DNA of 64,000 bases from Sphingobacterium spiritivorum (GTDB taxonomy: Bacteria > Bacteroidota > Bacteroidia > Sphingobacteriales > Sphingobacteriaceae): contig NZ_CP068083.1 of the NCBI RefSeq assembly GCF_016725325.1, forward strand, positions 3,100,001 through 3,164,000, given 5' to 3'. A model generated the notes under the pieces. The model did not search any database, was not told where the DNA came from, and saw only the letters and a list, made by a program, of their open reading frames with translations. How positions within the stretch are numbered: position 1 is the stretch's first letter; every line of letters starts with the position of its first letter. The translations under genes were made by a program, and so were the position numbers. Positions 1-8,358 of the stretch are shown here, piece after piece.

Positions 1-374
1 ATATCCAGTATATAGCGGTAATGCAAGCGTTCTTCCAAAGGTTGCTCATCTAGAAGAAGATCATAATCAGACAAATCATCGTAATATTCTACTGCTGTTT
101 TTTTCTTATAGTAGGCAATGACAAGATATCGACAGGAAGAGTAGAGGTAAGCCGGCAGAGATTCTATTTTTACCAAATTCTCCCTGTTTTTCCATAAACT
201 AAGGAAGAGATCATGCAATAAATCTTCGGCTACGGCACTATCATCAATTTTTTGAAGAATATGCCGGGACAAGGATGGGTAAAATATATCGTACAGTTCA
301 GAAAAAGCATGCTGATCATCATTAGCGATTTTAGCTAACAAAGGCAGGTAGGTATGTTCTGTACTTGTATTCAT
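1..374 (-). CDS. ECF-type RNA polymerase sigma-70 factor, partial (N-terminal part)
   Basis: About 124 residues of an extracytoplasmic-function sigma factor are visible, starting from the ATG at 374-372 and running off the left edge. The visible part is region 2: an acidic/hydrophobic stretch with AFSELYDIFYPSL, then DDSAVAEDLLHDLFLSLWKNR, the classic sigma-70 r2 core-binding helix pattern (DDSAVAEDL.HD.F...W). Region 4 lies outside the window. In Bacteroidota such factors often sit beside an anti-sigma factor and SusC/SusD genes, but the next genes cannot be seen. A TACATTTG box lies about 16 bp before the start codon on the same strand, which supports the start. Family confident; regulon unknown. 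Confidence 0.85.
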   Translation of the reverse strand, partial: MNTSTEHTYLPLLAKIANDDQHAFSELYDIFYPSLSRHILQKIDDSAVAEDLLHDLFLSLWKNRENLVKIESLPAYLYSSCRYLVIAYYKKKTAVEYYDDLSDYDLLLDEQPLEERLHYRYILD

Positions 375-389
375 GTGCTTGGGTGCGGA

Positions 390-397
390 CAAATGTA
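390..397 (-). promoter_or_regulatory. Candidate Bacteroidota -7 box for the sigma factor gene
   Basis: Minus strand reads TACATTTG, a full match to the TAnnTTTG -7 consensus of Bacteroidota. A TTG about 21 bp upstream is a possible -33 element. The start codon is 15 bp downstream, so the 5' leader would be very short. Confidence 0.45.
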
Positions 398-756
398 ATA
401 AATTAGTGGCATTTAGTGCAATAGATGGTTTTAAACTGATTGAGAATCTATTACTGCACGCCATTCTCTAAGTATTTTAGATATTTCGTAACAAAAGATA
501 AGAGCAAGAGTTGTAAAAGGTTAATTTAAAATGTACAAGCGTTTGATTGCAACAATTTCGTTTCTGCATATACATCATTATCATTTTTGCAGCAATAGTT
601 AGTGAAATATCTTGCTGCAGTTTCCTTAAAAATAAAAGAATCTGTCTGGTTTTAAAAATCTTATAGAGATTTGTGTTGCAATATCATTCAATTGCCCAAC
701 TGAAAATCTGAGATAATTATCTTGATAATAAAAGGGAATGAATACAGAACAATGTT
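398..756. other. Intergenic region, AT-rich, no gene seen
   Basis: This stretch lies between the 5' end of the sigma factor gene and the 3' end of the FUSC gene, both on the minus strand. All frames are broken. A weak 6-bp hairpin (656-672, AAATCT/AGATTT with a T-run on the minus strand) could end transcription of the FUSC gene. I see no RNA gene or repeat. Confidence 0.4.
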
Positions 757-2775
757 TTACATCGTCTTCCTCAGGCTTTTTGCCAGTTGATCCAGCTCAT
801 TCAGAAGATTCTGTATCGCCTGAATACGTACCTCCAGTTGCTGTGATTTTACAGCTGACTGATTTTGCACTGTAACATTGATAGATAATCCTACGATCAG
901 TGAATTGATGCGATAAGCAAGAGCATGAAAGGTGTTCGCATCAGACCAGTCTTTCTTTTTATTACCGGGTTCATTCTGTAACTGCGTGATGGTATCTGAA
1001 AATGAAGCCAGTGCTGTTTGTGCTTTTTTTCTTGCCAGGCGAATCTCATATATATCAGATTGATGATCGTGCAGCTGTCCTTCAACGGCTTTAAAATATT
1101 GATCATTATGTTGTACGACCAGATCAGCAAGATTTAACATACCGCGCTTCTGCCTTATCGGAACAAAGAAATAACCTGCTACAGCCAACAGGCATCCGAT
1201 CAGCGTAAATATGATACGGCTTCCCAGTATACGGTCGATATTTCCCTCATAGCTATTTAAAGTAATGACAATCCCTGCCGTAATAAACAGCACACTGACC
1301 AGGTAATTCGGTTTGTTGAACAGGAAAAAACCATAAAGACATATTGCTGCTATAATAAGGAGTATGGATATATTGGAAATCAGATTCAGAATCAATATTC
1401 CTAAGAGAATACCTGTAAGTGTACCTGTAATGCGTTGGAAATTGCGGCGTTGAGTAGTTACAAAACCCGGTCGTGCTACAATAGCAATAGTTAGCAGAAT
1501 CCAATAGGTATATCTGTATTCCGGAAGGAGCATACCGAATAGTCCGCCTAACCCAAATAAAACGGCCAGTCGTAAGGCAAATGGAAATATCGTGGAGTGA
1601 AAACTGAGTTGATTTTTGACTGCAGTCCATCCGCGTGGCGGCAAGGAAAGAAAATGCTGGTATTCATTTTCCTTTACCGAATCAAATACCTTCGCATCGG
1701 ATGTAGATCGTATACGTGTAATGAAATCGAGAATCAACTGGATATTACGTATAGTCGCATTTAAAATGGAATAAGCTTCGCCCTCTTGCTTATCCCGTAT
1801 AGCGATAAGCCCATTCAGTAATGAGGGAATCTCCATATGATTATTGTGCTTATCCGATATCTTTCTGGAGTAGTTTGCTGCTAATAAATCTATTTCTCCG
1901 GCTATCCTGATAATCAGCTTACGGATGTGTTCAAGTGCGCCTGTAGGTTCCAGAGTTTTTCGGATAGACTCGTAATCGTGGTCAAGAGCCATTAATAGTT
2001 CATACAGATCAATCAGTTGATAGACTTGATTCAACCAGACTTTTCCCTCTTCAGAATAAATCAGTTTTTTTTCTCTTAGCAAAAGGAATCGTATAGTCTC
2101 CTGTTGATCGCTTACCTGAATATGCAATCTTCCGAGTTCTCTGTATGCTTTATCTAATGGAATAAGCTCATCATAACATTTTGCTTTGGCTTGAAGCAAT
2201 ACAGCCATACTGAGAAAACCATCAGCCATGGCATGGCGTAATGAACGGTAAGGTACTATATAAGCCTGCAGAATACTGACCATATAAAACCATATTGCAC
2301 CTAAAGTAATTCCTATACTGAAGGTTAACGGATGCGAAGGCCATAAACCCACCACAAAACTGACCAGAATAAGGGTTAGAGTACCGGTAATTCCTACCCG
2401 CAGTCCAAATACCGATAACATTGCGCATATAAAACCTGATGCAATGAGTAAGGGAAGCAGGAGCCAGGCGGAAGAGATGGCGTAAGCAGTAGCAAATGAA
2501 GCTGTAAAAAATAAGGGTATGCACCATTTTGCAGACTTCCATTTGTCCTGCCGGTTGCCGGGTAGATCAGTAAGAGAAGATAATAATGCACCCATACCTA
2601 CCGTAATGGCAGTATCCAGATGTCCGCAGTAAAAGACTATAATGCTGGGTACAAGTGTTGTGAAAATATTGCGAAAAGCATCCCCACTGTTTTCCGCTGA
2701 AATAAACTGGAAAACAAGTTTTGAAATCGAAGAAATTCTGTGCTTAAGCGCATAGAATGCCATATAATCAGACAT
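757..2775 (-). CDS. FUSC family inner-membrane protein (YccS/YhfK-like)
   Basis: A 672-residue integral membrane protein. Two blocks of hydrophobic helices (roughly residues 35-165 and 395-530) are each followed by a soluble, mostly helical cytoplasmic region. This two-fold layout is the FUSC / aromatic-acid exporter-like (YccS, YhfK) architecture. The second block contains FGLGGLFGMLLPEYRYTYW and the following RNFQRITGTLTGILLG, typical of the conserved FUSC core. The substrate is not known for most members; export of small organic acids is only an inference. The ATG at 2775 follows a TATTTTTG promoter box. The gene stands alone, with no operon partner on either side. Confidence 0.8.
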   Translation of the reverse strand: MSDYMAFYALKHRISSISKLVFQFISAENSGDAFRNIFTTLVPSIIVFYCGHLDTAITVGMGALLSSLTDLPGNRQDKWKSAKWCIPLFFTASFATAYAISSAWLLLPLLIASGFICAMLSVFGLRVGITGTLTLILVSFVVGLWPSHPLTFSIGITLGAIWFYMVSILQAYIVPYRSLRHAMADGFLSMAVLLQAKAKCYDELIPLDKAYRELGRLHIQVSDQQETIRFLLLREKKLIYSEEGKVWLNQVYQLIDLYELLMALDHDYESIRKTLEPTGALEHIRKLIIRIAGEIDLLAANYSRKISDKHNNHMEIPSLLNGLIAIRDKQEGEAYSILNATIRNIQLILDFITRIRSTSDAKVFDSVKENEYQHFLSLPPRGWTAVKNQLSFHSTIFPFALRLAVLFGLGGLFGMLLPEYRYTYWILLTIAIVARPGFVTTQRRNFQRITGTLTGILLGILILNLISNISILLIIAAICLYGFFLFNKPNYLVSVLFITAGIVITLNSYEGNIDRILGSRIIFTLIGCLLAVAGYFFVPIRQKRGMLNLADLVVQHNDQYFKAVEGQLHDHQSDIYEIRLARKKAQTALASFSDTITQLQNEPGNKKKDWSDANTFHALAYRINSLIVGLSINVTVQNQSAVKSQQLEVRIQAIQNLLNELDQLAKSLRKTM

Positions 2776-2787
2776 TTAAATTTTGTG

Positions 2788-2795
2788 CAAAAATA
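2788..2795 (-). promoter_or_regulatory. Candidate -7 box for the FUSC gene
   Basis: Minus strand TATTTTTG matches TAnnTTTG exactly and ends 12 bp before the ATG at 2775. Confidence 0.45.
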
Positions 2796-2815
2796 TAAAT
2801 ATTTATGGATCTATT

Positions 2816-2935
2816 ATGCCTGCATATAAAATCAATCTTAAAAATGACAATGTAATTCAAACGCCGTCTGATAATTCCGTTTTAAAAAATATTTGGCCAA
2901 ACACCGAAATAAATAATGGAAATACCTACATTTAA
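2816..2935 (+). other. Short open frame of 39 codons, doubtful
   Basis: An ATG-to-TAA frame of 39 residues (begins MPAYKINLKNDN) lies in the 367-bp gap between the divergent FUSC and histidine kinase genes. It has no obvious promoter and no family I recognise. The rest of the gap (2936-3142) is AT-rich with no other feature. I list it so the gap is documented, not because I believe it is coding. Confidence 0.12.
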
Positions 2936-3142
2936 AATATAATTGTCGGAAAATTTACTTTTTTATGAATTTCAGTATGTTTTAGATAGAAATCCATTTT
3001 CTTTTTCTAAGTTCTGCAATGTAAATAAGTATGTAATACTATATTATAGATATTCCCCAACAATCGTTGATCGCTGTCTAAACCACCTTGAAAAAGTTTT
3101 GGATTCAAACACCTGACTTTTTTGTAATAGGGTAATTAAATA

Positions 3143-5074
3143 TTGAATAATAAACCACAAGAGAGAATGCTTTCAGAGGAATTTGAAAATCTGTCAGTCG
3201 ATGAGGTACTATTACCTATACTTAATGGAACCACTCAAGGTATGGTTGTATCAAGTCTTGATGGCAAATTGGTTTTCTGGAATGAAGAGGCAAGCCGGGT
3301 TCTGAACATACCAAAAGAATCATGTTTAATAAAGAATGTTTTTGAGCTGTTTGCTACTTTCTGTGATGAGCATTTTATTCCTTTTTCCTATGAGAAATTT
3401 CCGGTTAATATCACTGCTGAAACAGGTGTAGCACAGAAAGATGTGATTGTGGTATCTGTTCAGGGAAATAAACAGATGGTTTGGCACAATCTTAATGTTA
3501 CACAGATATGTATTGGAAATACTCCTTTTATCCTGACTTCATTTTCAGATGTGAGCCGGATTATGGAAGTAAACCGCAAGGCTTTAGAAAATGAAAAACA
3601 GCTTCATCTGTTGGTTGCATCATTAGATGACATTGTATTCGAAGCTACTGCTGAAGGTATTATCCTCAATTATTGGGTCAATGATCCCCAAAGCCTGTTT
3701 TATGTTCCCGATTATTTTCTGAATAAAAACATAGAGGAATTGTTCCCTGCTGATCTGGCTATATCATTTCTTGCCCTTATACAGAATTCTTTAACAGAAA
3801 GAATTTCTAATGAAATGGAATATCAGTCTCCGTTTGATTCCCATAAGGACAACTGGTATAGAATACAGACCCGCCCCATCCGTTTCATGGAAGACCGGGT
3901 AGCAGTCATTGTTTCGGATGTTACGGAGCGTATAAGACGGGAAGAAATGACACGAATCAATGAACAAAAATTCAATCAGGCTTTCCAGTATTCGGGTATA
4001 GGTATGGCTATGGTTAATCAGGAAGGCGTGTGTCTGGAAGTAAATAAGACATTATGTAAAATACTGGGGTATACACTTGCTGAACTAACCACCCTGAGTT
4101 TCCATGAATATACTCATCCTGAAGATCTGGAAATGGATGTGCAGAATTTGGAAAAACTCGGAAAGGGTCAGTTGGATAGTTATACGATAGAGAAACGTTA
4201 CCGGCACAAAAAAGGACATTATGTCTGGTGTCTGTTGACGTCTTCCAGAGTTTCAGATGCAAAGGGAATCACTATCTTTTATATTGCCCAGGTACAGGAT
4301 ATCAGCCTGTCCAAAAAGAATGTGGAAATATTGGAACGTCAGAAAAATCAGTTAAAAACCGCTATGTTTGATCTCGAAACAAAAATTCAGCAGTTAGAAG
4401 AGTTTAATAAGATCGTAGCACATAATCTGAGAGGACCTGTAGTCAATATAAAAATGCTTATTCAGGAAATCCTGACGGCAGAGAATGAAAATGATAAAGA
4501 GGAATATCTGCAGTTGTTGCAATCCAGCAGTGACGGACTAACAGAGATTTTACAGGAATTGATTGAGATTCTTGAAATTCGTAACCAACAGACTATTCCT
4601 TTTCATTACTGTGACTTTGATCAAATCTATAATAAGGTTGTTCAGCAATTTATCGTTGAAATACAAACTAAAGAAGCGGTCGTAACAACAGACTTTGAAG
4701 TGAAAGGAATTTACTACTACAGAATATATTTGGAAAGTATTATGCTAAACCTCATCAGTAATGCGTTAAAATATTCTGTTGAAGGGAAGCGTCCACATAT
4801 CCATATCCGTGCATATCAGGACCGAAATAATGTATGCCTGAGTTTTGAAGATAACGGTGTGGGGATAGATCTTCAAAAGTATGGTAATCAGGTTTTTAAA
4901 TTCAGGAAAACATTTCATCGAGGATTTGATAGTAAAGGAGTCGGCTTATTTATGACACGATGCCAGATAGAATCACTGGGAGGAAAAATCACAGTCAAAA
5001 GTGAACCCGGTAATGGAAGTATATTTACCGTACATTTTTATTTACATCAGGATGTACCTATTCTAACCATATGA
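3143..5074 (+). CDS. PAS-domain sensor histidine kinase
   Basis: A 643-residue cytoplasmic sensor kinase with no convincing signal peptide or membrane helix. Three PAS-like modules are visible (about 25-140, 150-265, 275-390; the third has the FNQAFQYSGIGMAMVN and GHYVWCLLTSSRV patterns of PAS/PAC). A coiled linker leads to the dimerisation helix with phospho-acceptor His427 in KIVAHNLRGPV. A HATPase_c domain follows with N box NLISNALKYS, G1 box EDNGVGID and G2 box KGVGLFMTRC. It overlaps the response regulator gene by 4 bp, so the two are surely co-translated partners. The longest start is a TTG at 3143; an ATG at 3167, preceded by AGAGAG, is an equally good start. The signal sensed is unknown. 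Confidence 0.88.
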   Translation: MNNKPQERMLSEEFENLSVDEVLLPILNGTTQGMVVSSLDGKLVFWNEEASRVLNIPKESCLIKNVFELFATFCDEHFIPFSYEKFPVNITAETGVAQKDVIVVSVQGNKQMVWHNLNVTQICIGNTPFILTSFSDVSRIMEVNRKALENEKQLHLLVASLDDIVFEATAEGIILNYWVNDPQSLFYVPDYFLNKNIEELFPADLAISFLALIQNSLTERISNEMEYQSPFDSHKDNWYRIQTRPIRFMEDRVAVIVSDVTERIRREEMTRINEQKFNQAFQYSGIGMAMVNQEGVCLEVNKTLCKILGYTLAELTTLSFHEYTHPEDLEMDVQNLEKLGKGQLDSYTIEKRYRHKKGHYVWCLLTSSRVSDAKGITIFYIAQVQDISLSKKNVEILERQKNQLKTAMFDLETKIQQLEEFNKIVAHNLRGPVVNIKMLIQEILTAENENDKEEYLQLLQSSSDGLTEILQELIEILEIRNQQTIPFHYCDFDQIYNKVVQQFIVEIQTKEAVVTTDFEVKGIYYYRIYLESIMLNLISNALKYSVEGKRPHIHIRAYQDRNNVCLSFEDNGVGIDLQKYGNQVFKFRKTFHRGFDSKGVGLFMTRCQIESLGGKITVKSEPGNGSIFTVHFYLHQDVPILTI

Positions 5075-5487
5075 TAGAGACCTTACGTATAGCTATTGTT
5101 GATGACGATATTATATTCAGACTTATCTTCAGTAAGATGCTGGAAAATTTTTCGGAATTACCTGTTCAGGTTCAGGTCTTCGAAAATGGTCTGGAGGCTT
5201 TGAACTACTTTCGATTGTATCAGCATGAGGAAGATAAGCTTCCGCATATTCTTTTTGTGGATATCGATATGCCTTTTTTGTCAGGTTGGGAGATGATGGA
5301 CGAAATCATGCAGGAAGGAATAAACTTTGTACTGCATATACCTGTCTATATCTTAAGTTCATCAACAAGCACTACGGATAAACAGAAAATCCATAATTAT
5401 GTATTTATTAATGAATATATAGAAAAGCCTATCACAAAGGACAGGCTTTTCGGATATATTAAAGAATATCTGGCGGATAATCAATAA
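5071..5487 (+). CDS. Single-domain response regulator (CheY-like receiver)
   Basis: A 138-residue receiver domain with no output domain. The acidic pocket DDD is at residues 11-13, the phospho-acceptor is Asp64 in LFVDIDMPFLSGWEMM, and the conserved lysine is in the motif EYIEKPIT near residue 119. It starts inside the stop codon of the PAS kinase gene (ATGA overlap) and is therefore its likely phosphorylation target. Output must come by protein contact, because no DNA-binding or enzyme domain is attached. Receivers like this are common next to PAS kinases of the AHNLRGP type in Bacteroidota. Confidence 0.9.
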   Translation: MIETLRIAIVDDDIIFRLIFSKMLENFSELPVQVQVFENGLEALNYFRLYQHEEDKLPHILFVDIDMPFLSGWEMMDEIMQEGINFVLHIPVYILSSSTSTTDKQKIHNYVFINEYIEKPITKDRLFGYIKEYLADNQ

Positions 5488-5519
5488 TTATCAGCCTTAG
5501 ATCAATACTAGTATCGTTT

Positions 5520-6956
5520 TCAGGATTCAATCTGATTCGCTTTGCGTTTCTTTACCATCAGATAACCCAGATAAAGCAGAATCAACCAGATAGGAATAAG
5601 TTCAACCGAAATCTTAAGGCCTGTTATCCACATCATCGCTAATATTCCGACCAGAAAGATAAGACAGATATAGTTACTTACAGGATATAGAAAGGAGGGG
5701 AATAATGTTTTCTTTCCTTCTTTAATTTTTTCCTTTTTGAAGTATAAATGTGTGATAGAAATCATCAGCCAATTGATGATTAACGCAGACACAACGAGAG
5801 ACATCAGAATTCCCAATGCCTTTTCCGGTATCAGCTTGTTTATCACAATACAAATTGCAGCAAATGCTGCTGAAACCAATATCGCCATAATAGGGACATG
5901 ATTGTTGTTCAGTTTGAGCAGGAAACGGGGAGCATTACCCTGTTTGGCTAATCCATACAACATACGGCTATTACTATACACACTGCTGTTGTATACAGAT
6001 AAAGCGGCTGTCAGTACAATAACATTAAGTGCATTGGCAATGATGGAGGTAAAGTAAAATGTATTTCCGAACAGTGAAAACTGAAATCCTTTGAGATTTT
6101 CAAAGATCATGACAAACGGACTGCTACCTGCTGTGATATTTCGCCATGGCGACAGCGAAAACAGAATAATCAATGCTCCAACATAGAAAATCAATATTCG
6201 ATAGATCACCTGATTGGTAGCTCTCGGGATATTTTTCTCCGGATTTTCAGCCTCTGCAGCAGTAATCCCAATCAGCTCTAACCCTCCGAAAGAGAACATA
6301 ATGAGTGCCATGGCTGCCAGCAATCCCTGAAATCCACCTTTGCCGTCCTCTGATAACCAACCTTTCGGGAAGAAACCTCCGTCATTCCACAGATTTGTAA
6401 CAGAAGCCTGTTCACCTCCGGAACCGCTGAATAACAGGTACGTTCCAAAAATAATCATAGCGACTATAGCCAATACCTTGATAATGGAAAACCAAAATTC
6501 GGCTTCACCGTAGACTTTGACCGAAGCTAAATTGAGTGCATTGACAACAATAAAAAAGAATAAACTGGATTGCCATAAAGGGATTTCAGGCCACCAGAAT
6601 TGTACGTACACACCAATAGCGGTAAGTTCGGACATGCTGACCAGAATATACAGAAACCAGTAATTCCAGCCGGAAGAAAATCCTGCAAAAGGCCCCATAT
6701 ACTTATTAGCGAAATGGCTGAAACTTCCCGAAACAGGTTCATTTACTACCATTTCACCCAACTGACGCATAATAAAAAATGCAATAACCCCTGCTACTGC
6801 ATACCCCAGGATAACAGCAGGGCCGGCTAATACTGCAGCTGGACCTATCCCTAAAAATAAACCGGTACCGATAGCACCACCTAAGGCGATCAGTTGAATA
6901 TGACGGTTTTTTAACCCTCTGTTTAACTCTTTTTTTTCTGAAGTGTTTTCTTCCAC
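5520..6956 (-). CDS. Amino-acid permease, APC superfamily (AAT/LysP-GabP type)
   Basis: An integral membrane amino-acid:proton symporter of the APC superfamily with about 12 hydrophobic segments. The N-terminal signature ELNRGLKNRHIQLIALGGAI and the following GTGLFLGIGPA are the substrate-binding first helix of the amino acid transporter (AAT) family; FSFGGLELIGITAAEAENP is the conserved helix 6 region. A longer frame opens at an ATG at 7013 but overlaps the upstream plug-protein gene by 47 bp, and its extra residues are only the other reading of that gene's conserved end. A GTG at 6956, 11 bp after that stop, is my preferred start. Substrate cannot be told from sequence. Confidence 0.85.
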   Translation of the reverse strand: MEENTSEKKELNRGLKNRHIQLIALGGAIGTGLFLGIGPAAVLAGPAVILGYAVAGVIAFFIMRQLGEMVVNEPVSGSFSHFANKYMGPFAGFSSGWNYWFLYILVSMSELTAIGVYVQFWWPEIPLWQSSLFFFIVVNALNLASVKVYGEAEFWFSIIKVLAIVAMIIFGTYLLFSGSGGEQASVTNLWNDGGFFPKGWLSEDGKGGFQGLLAAMALIMFSFGGLELIGITAAEAENPEKNIPRATNQVIYRILIFYVGALIILFSLSPWRNITAGSSPFVMIFENLKGFQFSLFGNTFYFTSIIANALNVIVLTAALSVYNSSVYSNSRMLYGLAKQGNAPRFLLKLNNNHVPIMAILVSAAFAAICIVINKLIPEKALGILMSLVVSALIINWLMISITHLYFKKEKIKEGKKTLFPSFLYPVSNYICLIFLVGILAMMWITGLKISVELIPIWLILLYLGYLMVKKRKANQIES

Positions 6957-6966
6957 TGCTGTATGA

Positions 6967-8277
6967 TTATTTACGATTATTAATACTGACTTCTCCAAAT
7001 CCCAGGAGCTCATCCCAGAAGGTTCCTATTTTACGGTTGTACAGAAGGATCTGATAATTATTGCCTGTCTGATAAAAACTTCCTGAAAATGCATCTGTGC
7101 TAACTTTTCCTGAAGTGTCTTGCAGGACGTATTCGTAGTCATACAATCCTTGTTTTAGCGGCAATACAACCTGCCACAATTTAAGACTTTCATTGTAGTG
7201 CAGTTTTCCGGCTGATGTACGTTGGTAATTGTTGAATCCGCCCACAATATAAATATCACCTTTTATCGCCTGATCTGTTTTTAAAGAAAAGGTTACCTGG
7301 GCATAATCTCCTTCGAGTGTAGCTTCCCGCTGATCCATATTGCGGATGTAGAATTTTCCGTTTTCATCAAATGTGGAAGCATATGTGGAAGCACTGTTAT
7401 CTTCATCAGGATGAAGGTCTACTCTCACCAGCGAATCCATACGGATACCGCTGACTCGTTCGGATCCTAATTTCAGACTGCGTAAATCTACATACCTGAA
7501 TTCATTGTTACCCTTGAAATCAAGAGTCTGACTGTTGTTGTAGTTGATCTCTGTTGCTCCGGCAAACATAGGGTCAGAAAGACTCATCATATTGTCTGTA
7601 CGTTGATTCTGTAAAACCACTACACGCAAATCTCTTTGTGGATTGGTAACTGTGACGGCTCCTGTCTTTACAAATACATCCAGTTTTTGATTTTTATTAC
7701 GCAAACTTACTATTGTTGAAGGAGTTACTTTGGCCGATAAGCTCATCAGTTTGCGGATCACATAGAACTTACGCGTCAGAATAAGCCTGCTCTTGTCTGC
7801 GTCTTCATAAACTTTCAACAGATAATTACCGGGAAGTTTAGGCCCCACGTATTCATCCGGAAAATTAACCTGATAGTTTGTGTATGGCTGAAAAGTGGCT
7901 TTTGAACTGGAGTAATTATCTATTCGTCCTTCATTGAACCCTTCCGCATATTCCAATGGAGAAAGTCTGCTGGGTATCCAGTTTGCATCGCAATGTTCGA
8001 TACTAAAATAAAAATTGCGGATATCTGCCCGCAGATCATCAAAGCTCAATACCAATTGATTTCTTTGTTCCAGATCAATAACAGGTAGAGTAGATTCAGC
8101 AGTACCCGGATAGAGTTGTACAGATTGTATGCTGGGCAGGTAATTGATATTGTCGTATATAAGCTCCTGTTTAGGGGAGCGATCCGAATCGTTATCTTTT
8201 TTCTTCTTTTTCTTTTGCCCGTAGCTGATGCCGGCAATAAAGAAAAAGACCACACCTAACGCTATACATTTATTCAT
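6967..8277 (-). CDS. Type IX secretion system plug protein (DUF5103)
   Basis: A 436-residue secreted protein with a clear signal peptide (MNKCIALGVVFFFIAGISYG, cleaved near residue 20) and then a lysine-rich linker. The body matches the DUF5103 family: IRNFYFSIEHCDANWIPSRL and the following LSPLEYAEGFNEGRI near the N-terminus, and an immunoglobulin-like C-terminal part with DIYIVGGFNNY and LKQGLYDYEYVL. In Flavobacterium the family member called Plug closes the SprA translocon of the type IX system while it is idle; I infer the same role here. The start codon follows a TATTTTTG box by only a few bases. The permease gene follows closely downstream, probably by chance. Confidence 0.82.
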   Translation of the reverse strand: MNKCIALGVVFFFIAGISYGQKKKKKKDNDSDRSPKQELIYDNINYLPSIQSVQLYPGTAESTLPVIDLEQRNQLVLSFDDLRADIRNFYFSIEHCDANWIPSRLSPLEYAEGFNEGRIDNYSSSKATFQPYTNYQVNFPDEYVGPKLPGNYLLKVYEDADKSRLILTRKFYVIRKLMSLSAKVTPSTIVSLRNKNQKLDVFVKTGAVTVTNPQRDLRVVVLQNQRTDNMMSLSDPMFAGATEINYNNSQTLDFKGNNEFRYVDLRSLKLGSERVSGIRMDSLVRVDLHPDEDNSASTYASTFDENGKFYIRNMDQREATLEGDYAQVTFSLKTDQAIKGDIYIVGGFNNYQRTSAGKLHYNESLKLWQVVLPLKQGLYDYEYVLQDTSGKVSTDAFSGSFYQTGNNYQILLYNRKIGTFWDELLGFGEVSINNRK

Positions 8278-8282
8278 GCCTG

Positions 8283-8290
8283 CAAAAATA
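8283..8290 (-). promoter_or_regulatory. Candidate -7 box for the plug protein gene
   Basis: Minus strand TATTTTTG ends 5 bp before the ATG at 8277, so the transcript would be nearly leaderless. Confidence 0.4.
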
Positions 8291-8314
8291 AGGACTTAAA
8301 GGTTTAAAACTAAA

Positions 8315-8342
8315 AAAACCGCTGTAAACATACAGCGGTTTT
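8315..8342 (-). terminator. Rho-independent terminator after the DUF4139 gene
   Basis: A 12-bp perfect stem (AAAACCGCTGTA / TACAGCGGTTTT) with a 4-nt loop, followed on the minus strand by a run of T. It lies 17 bp after the DUF4139 stop codon. Confidence 0.8.
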
Positions 8343-8358
8343 CTAAGATAATCATTTT

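Noticed and set aside
2816..2935. 39-codon frame as a real small protein
   Set aside because: No promoter, no homologue recognised, AT-rich region; listed only as doubtful.
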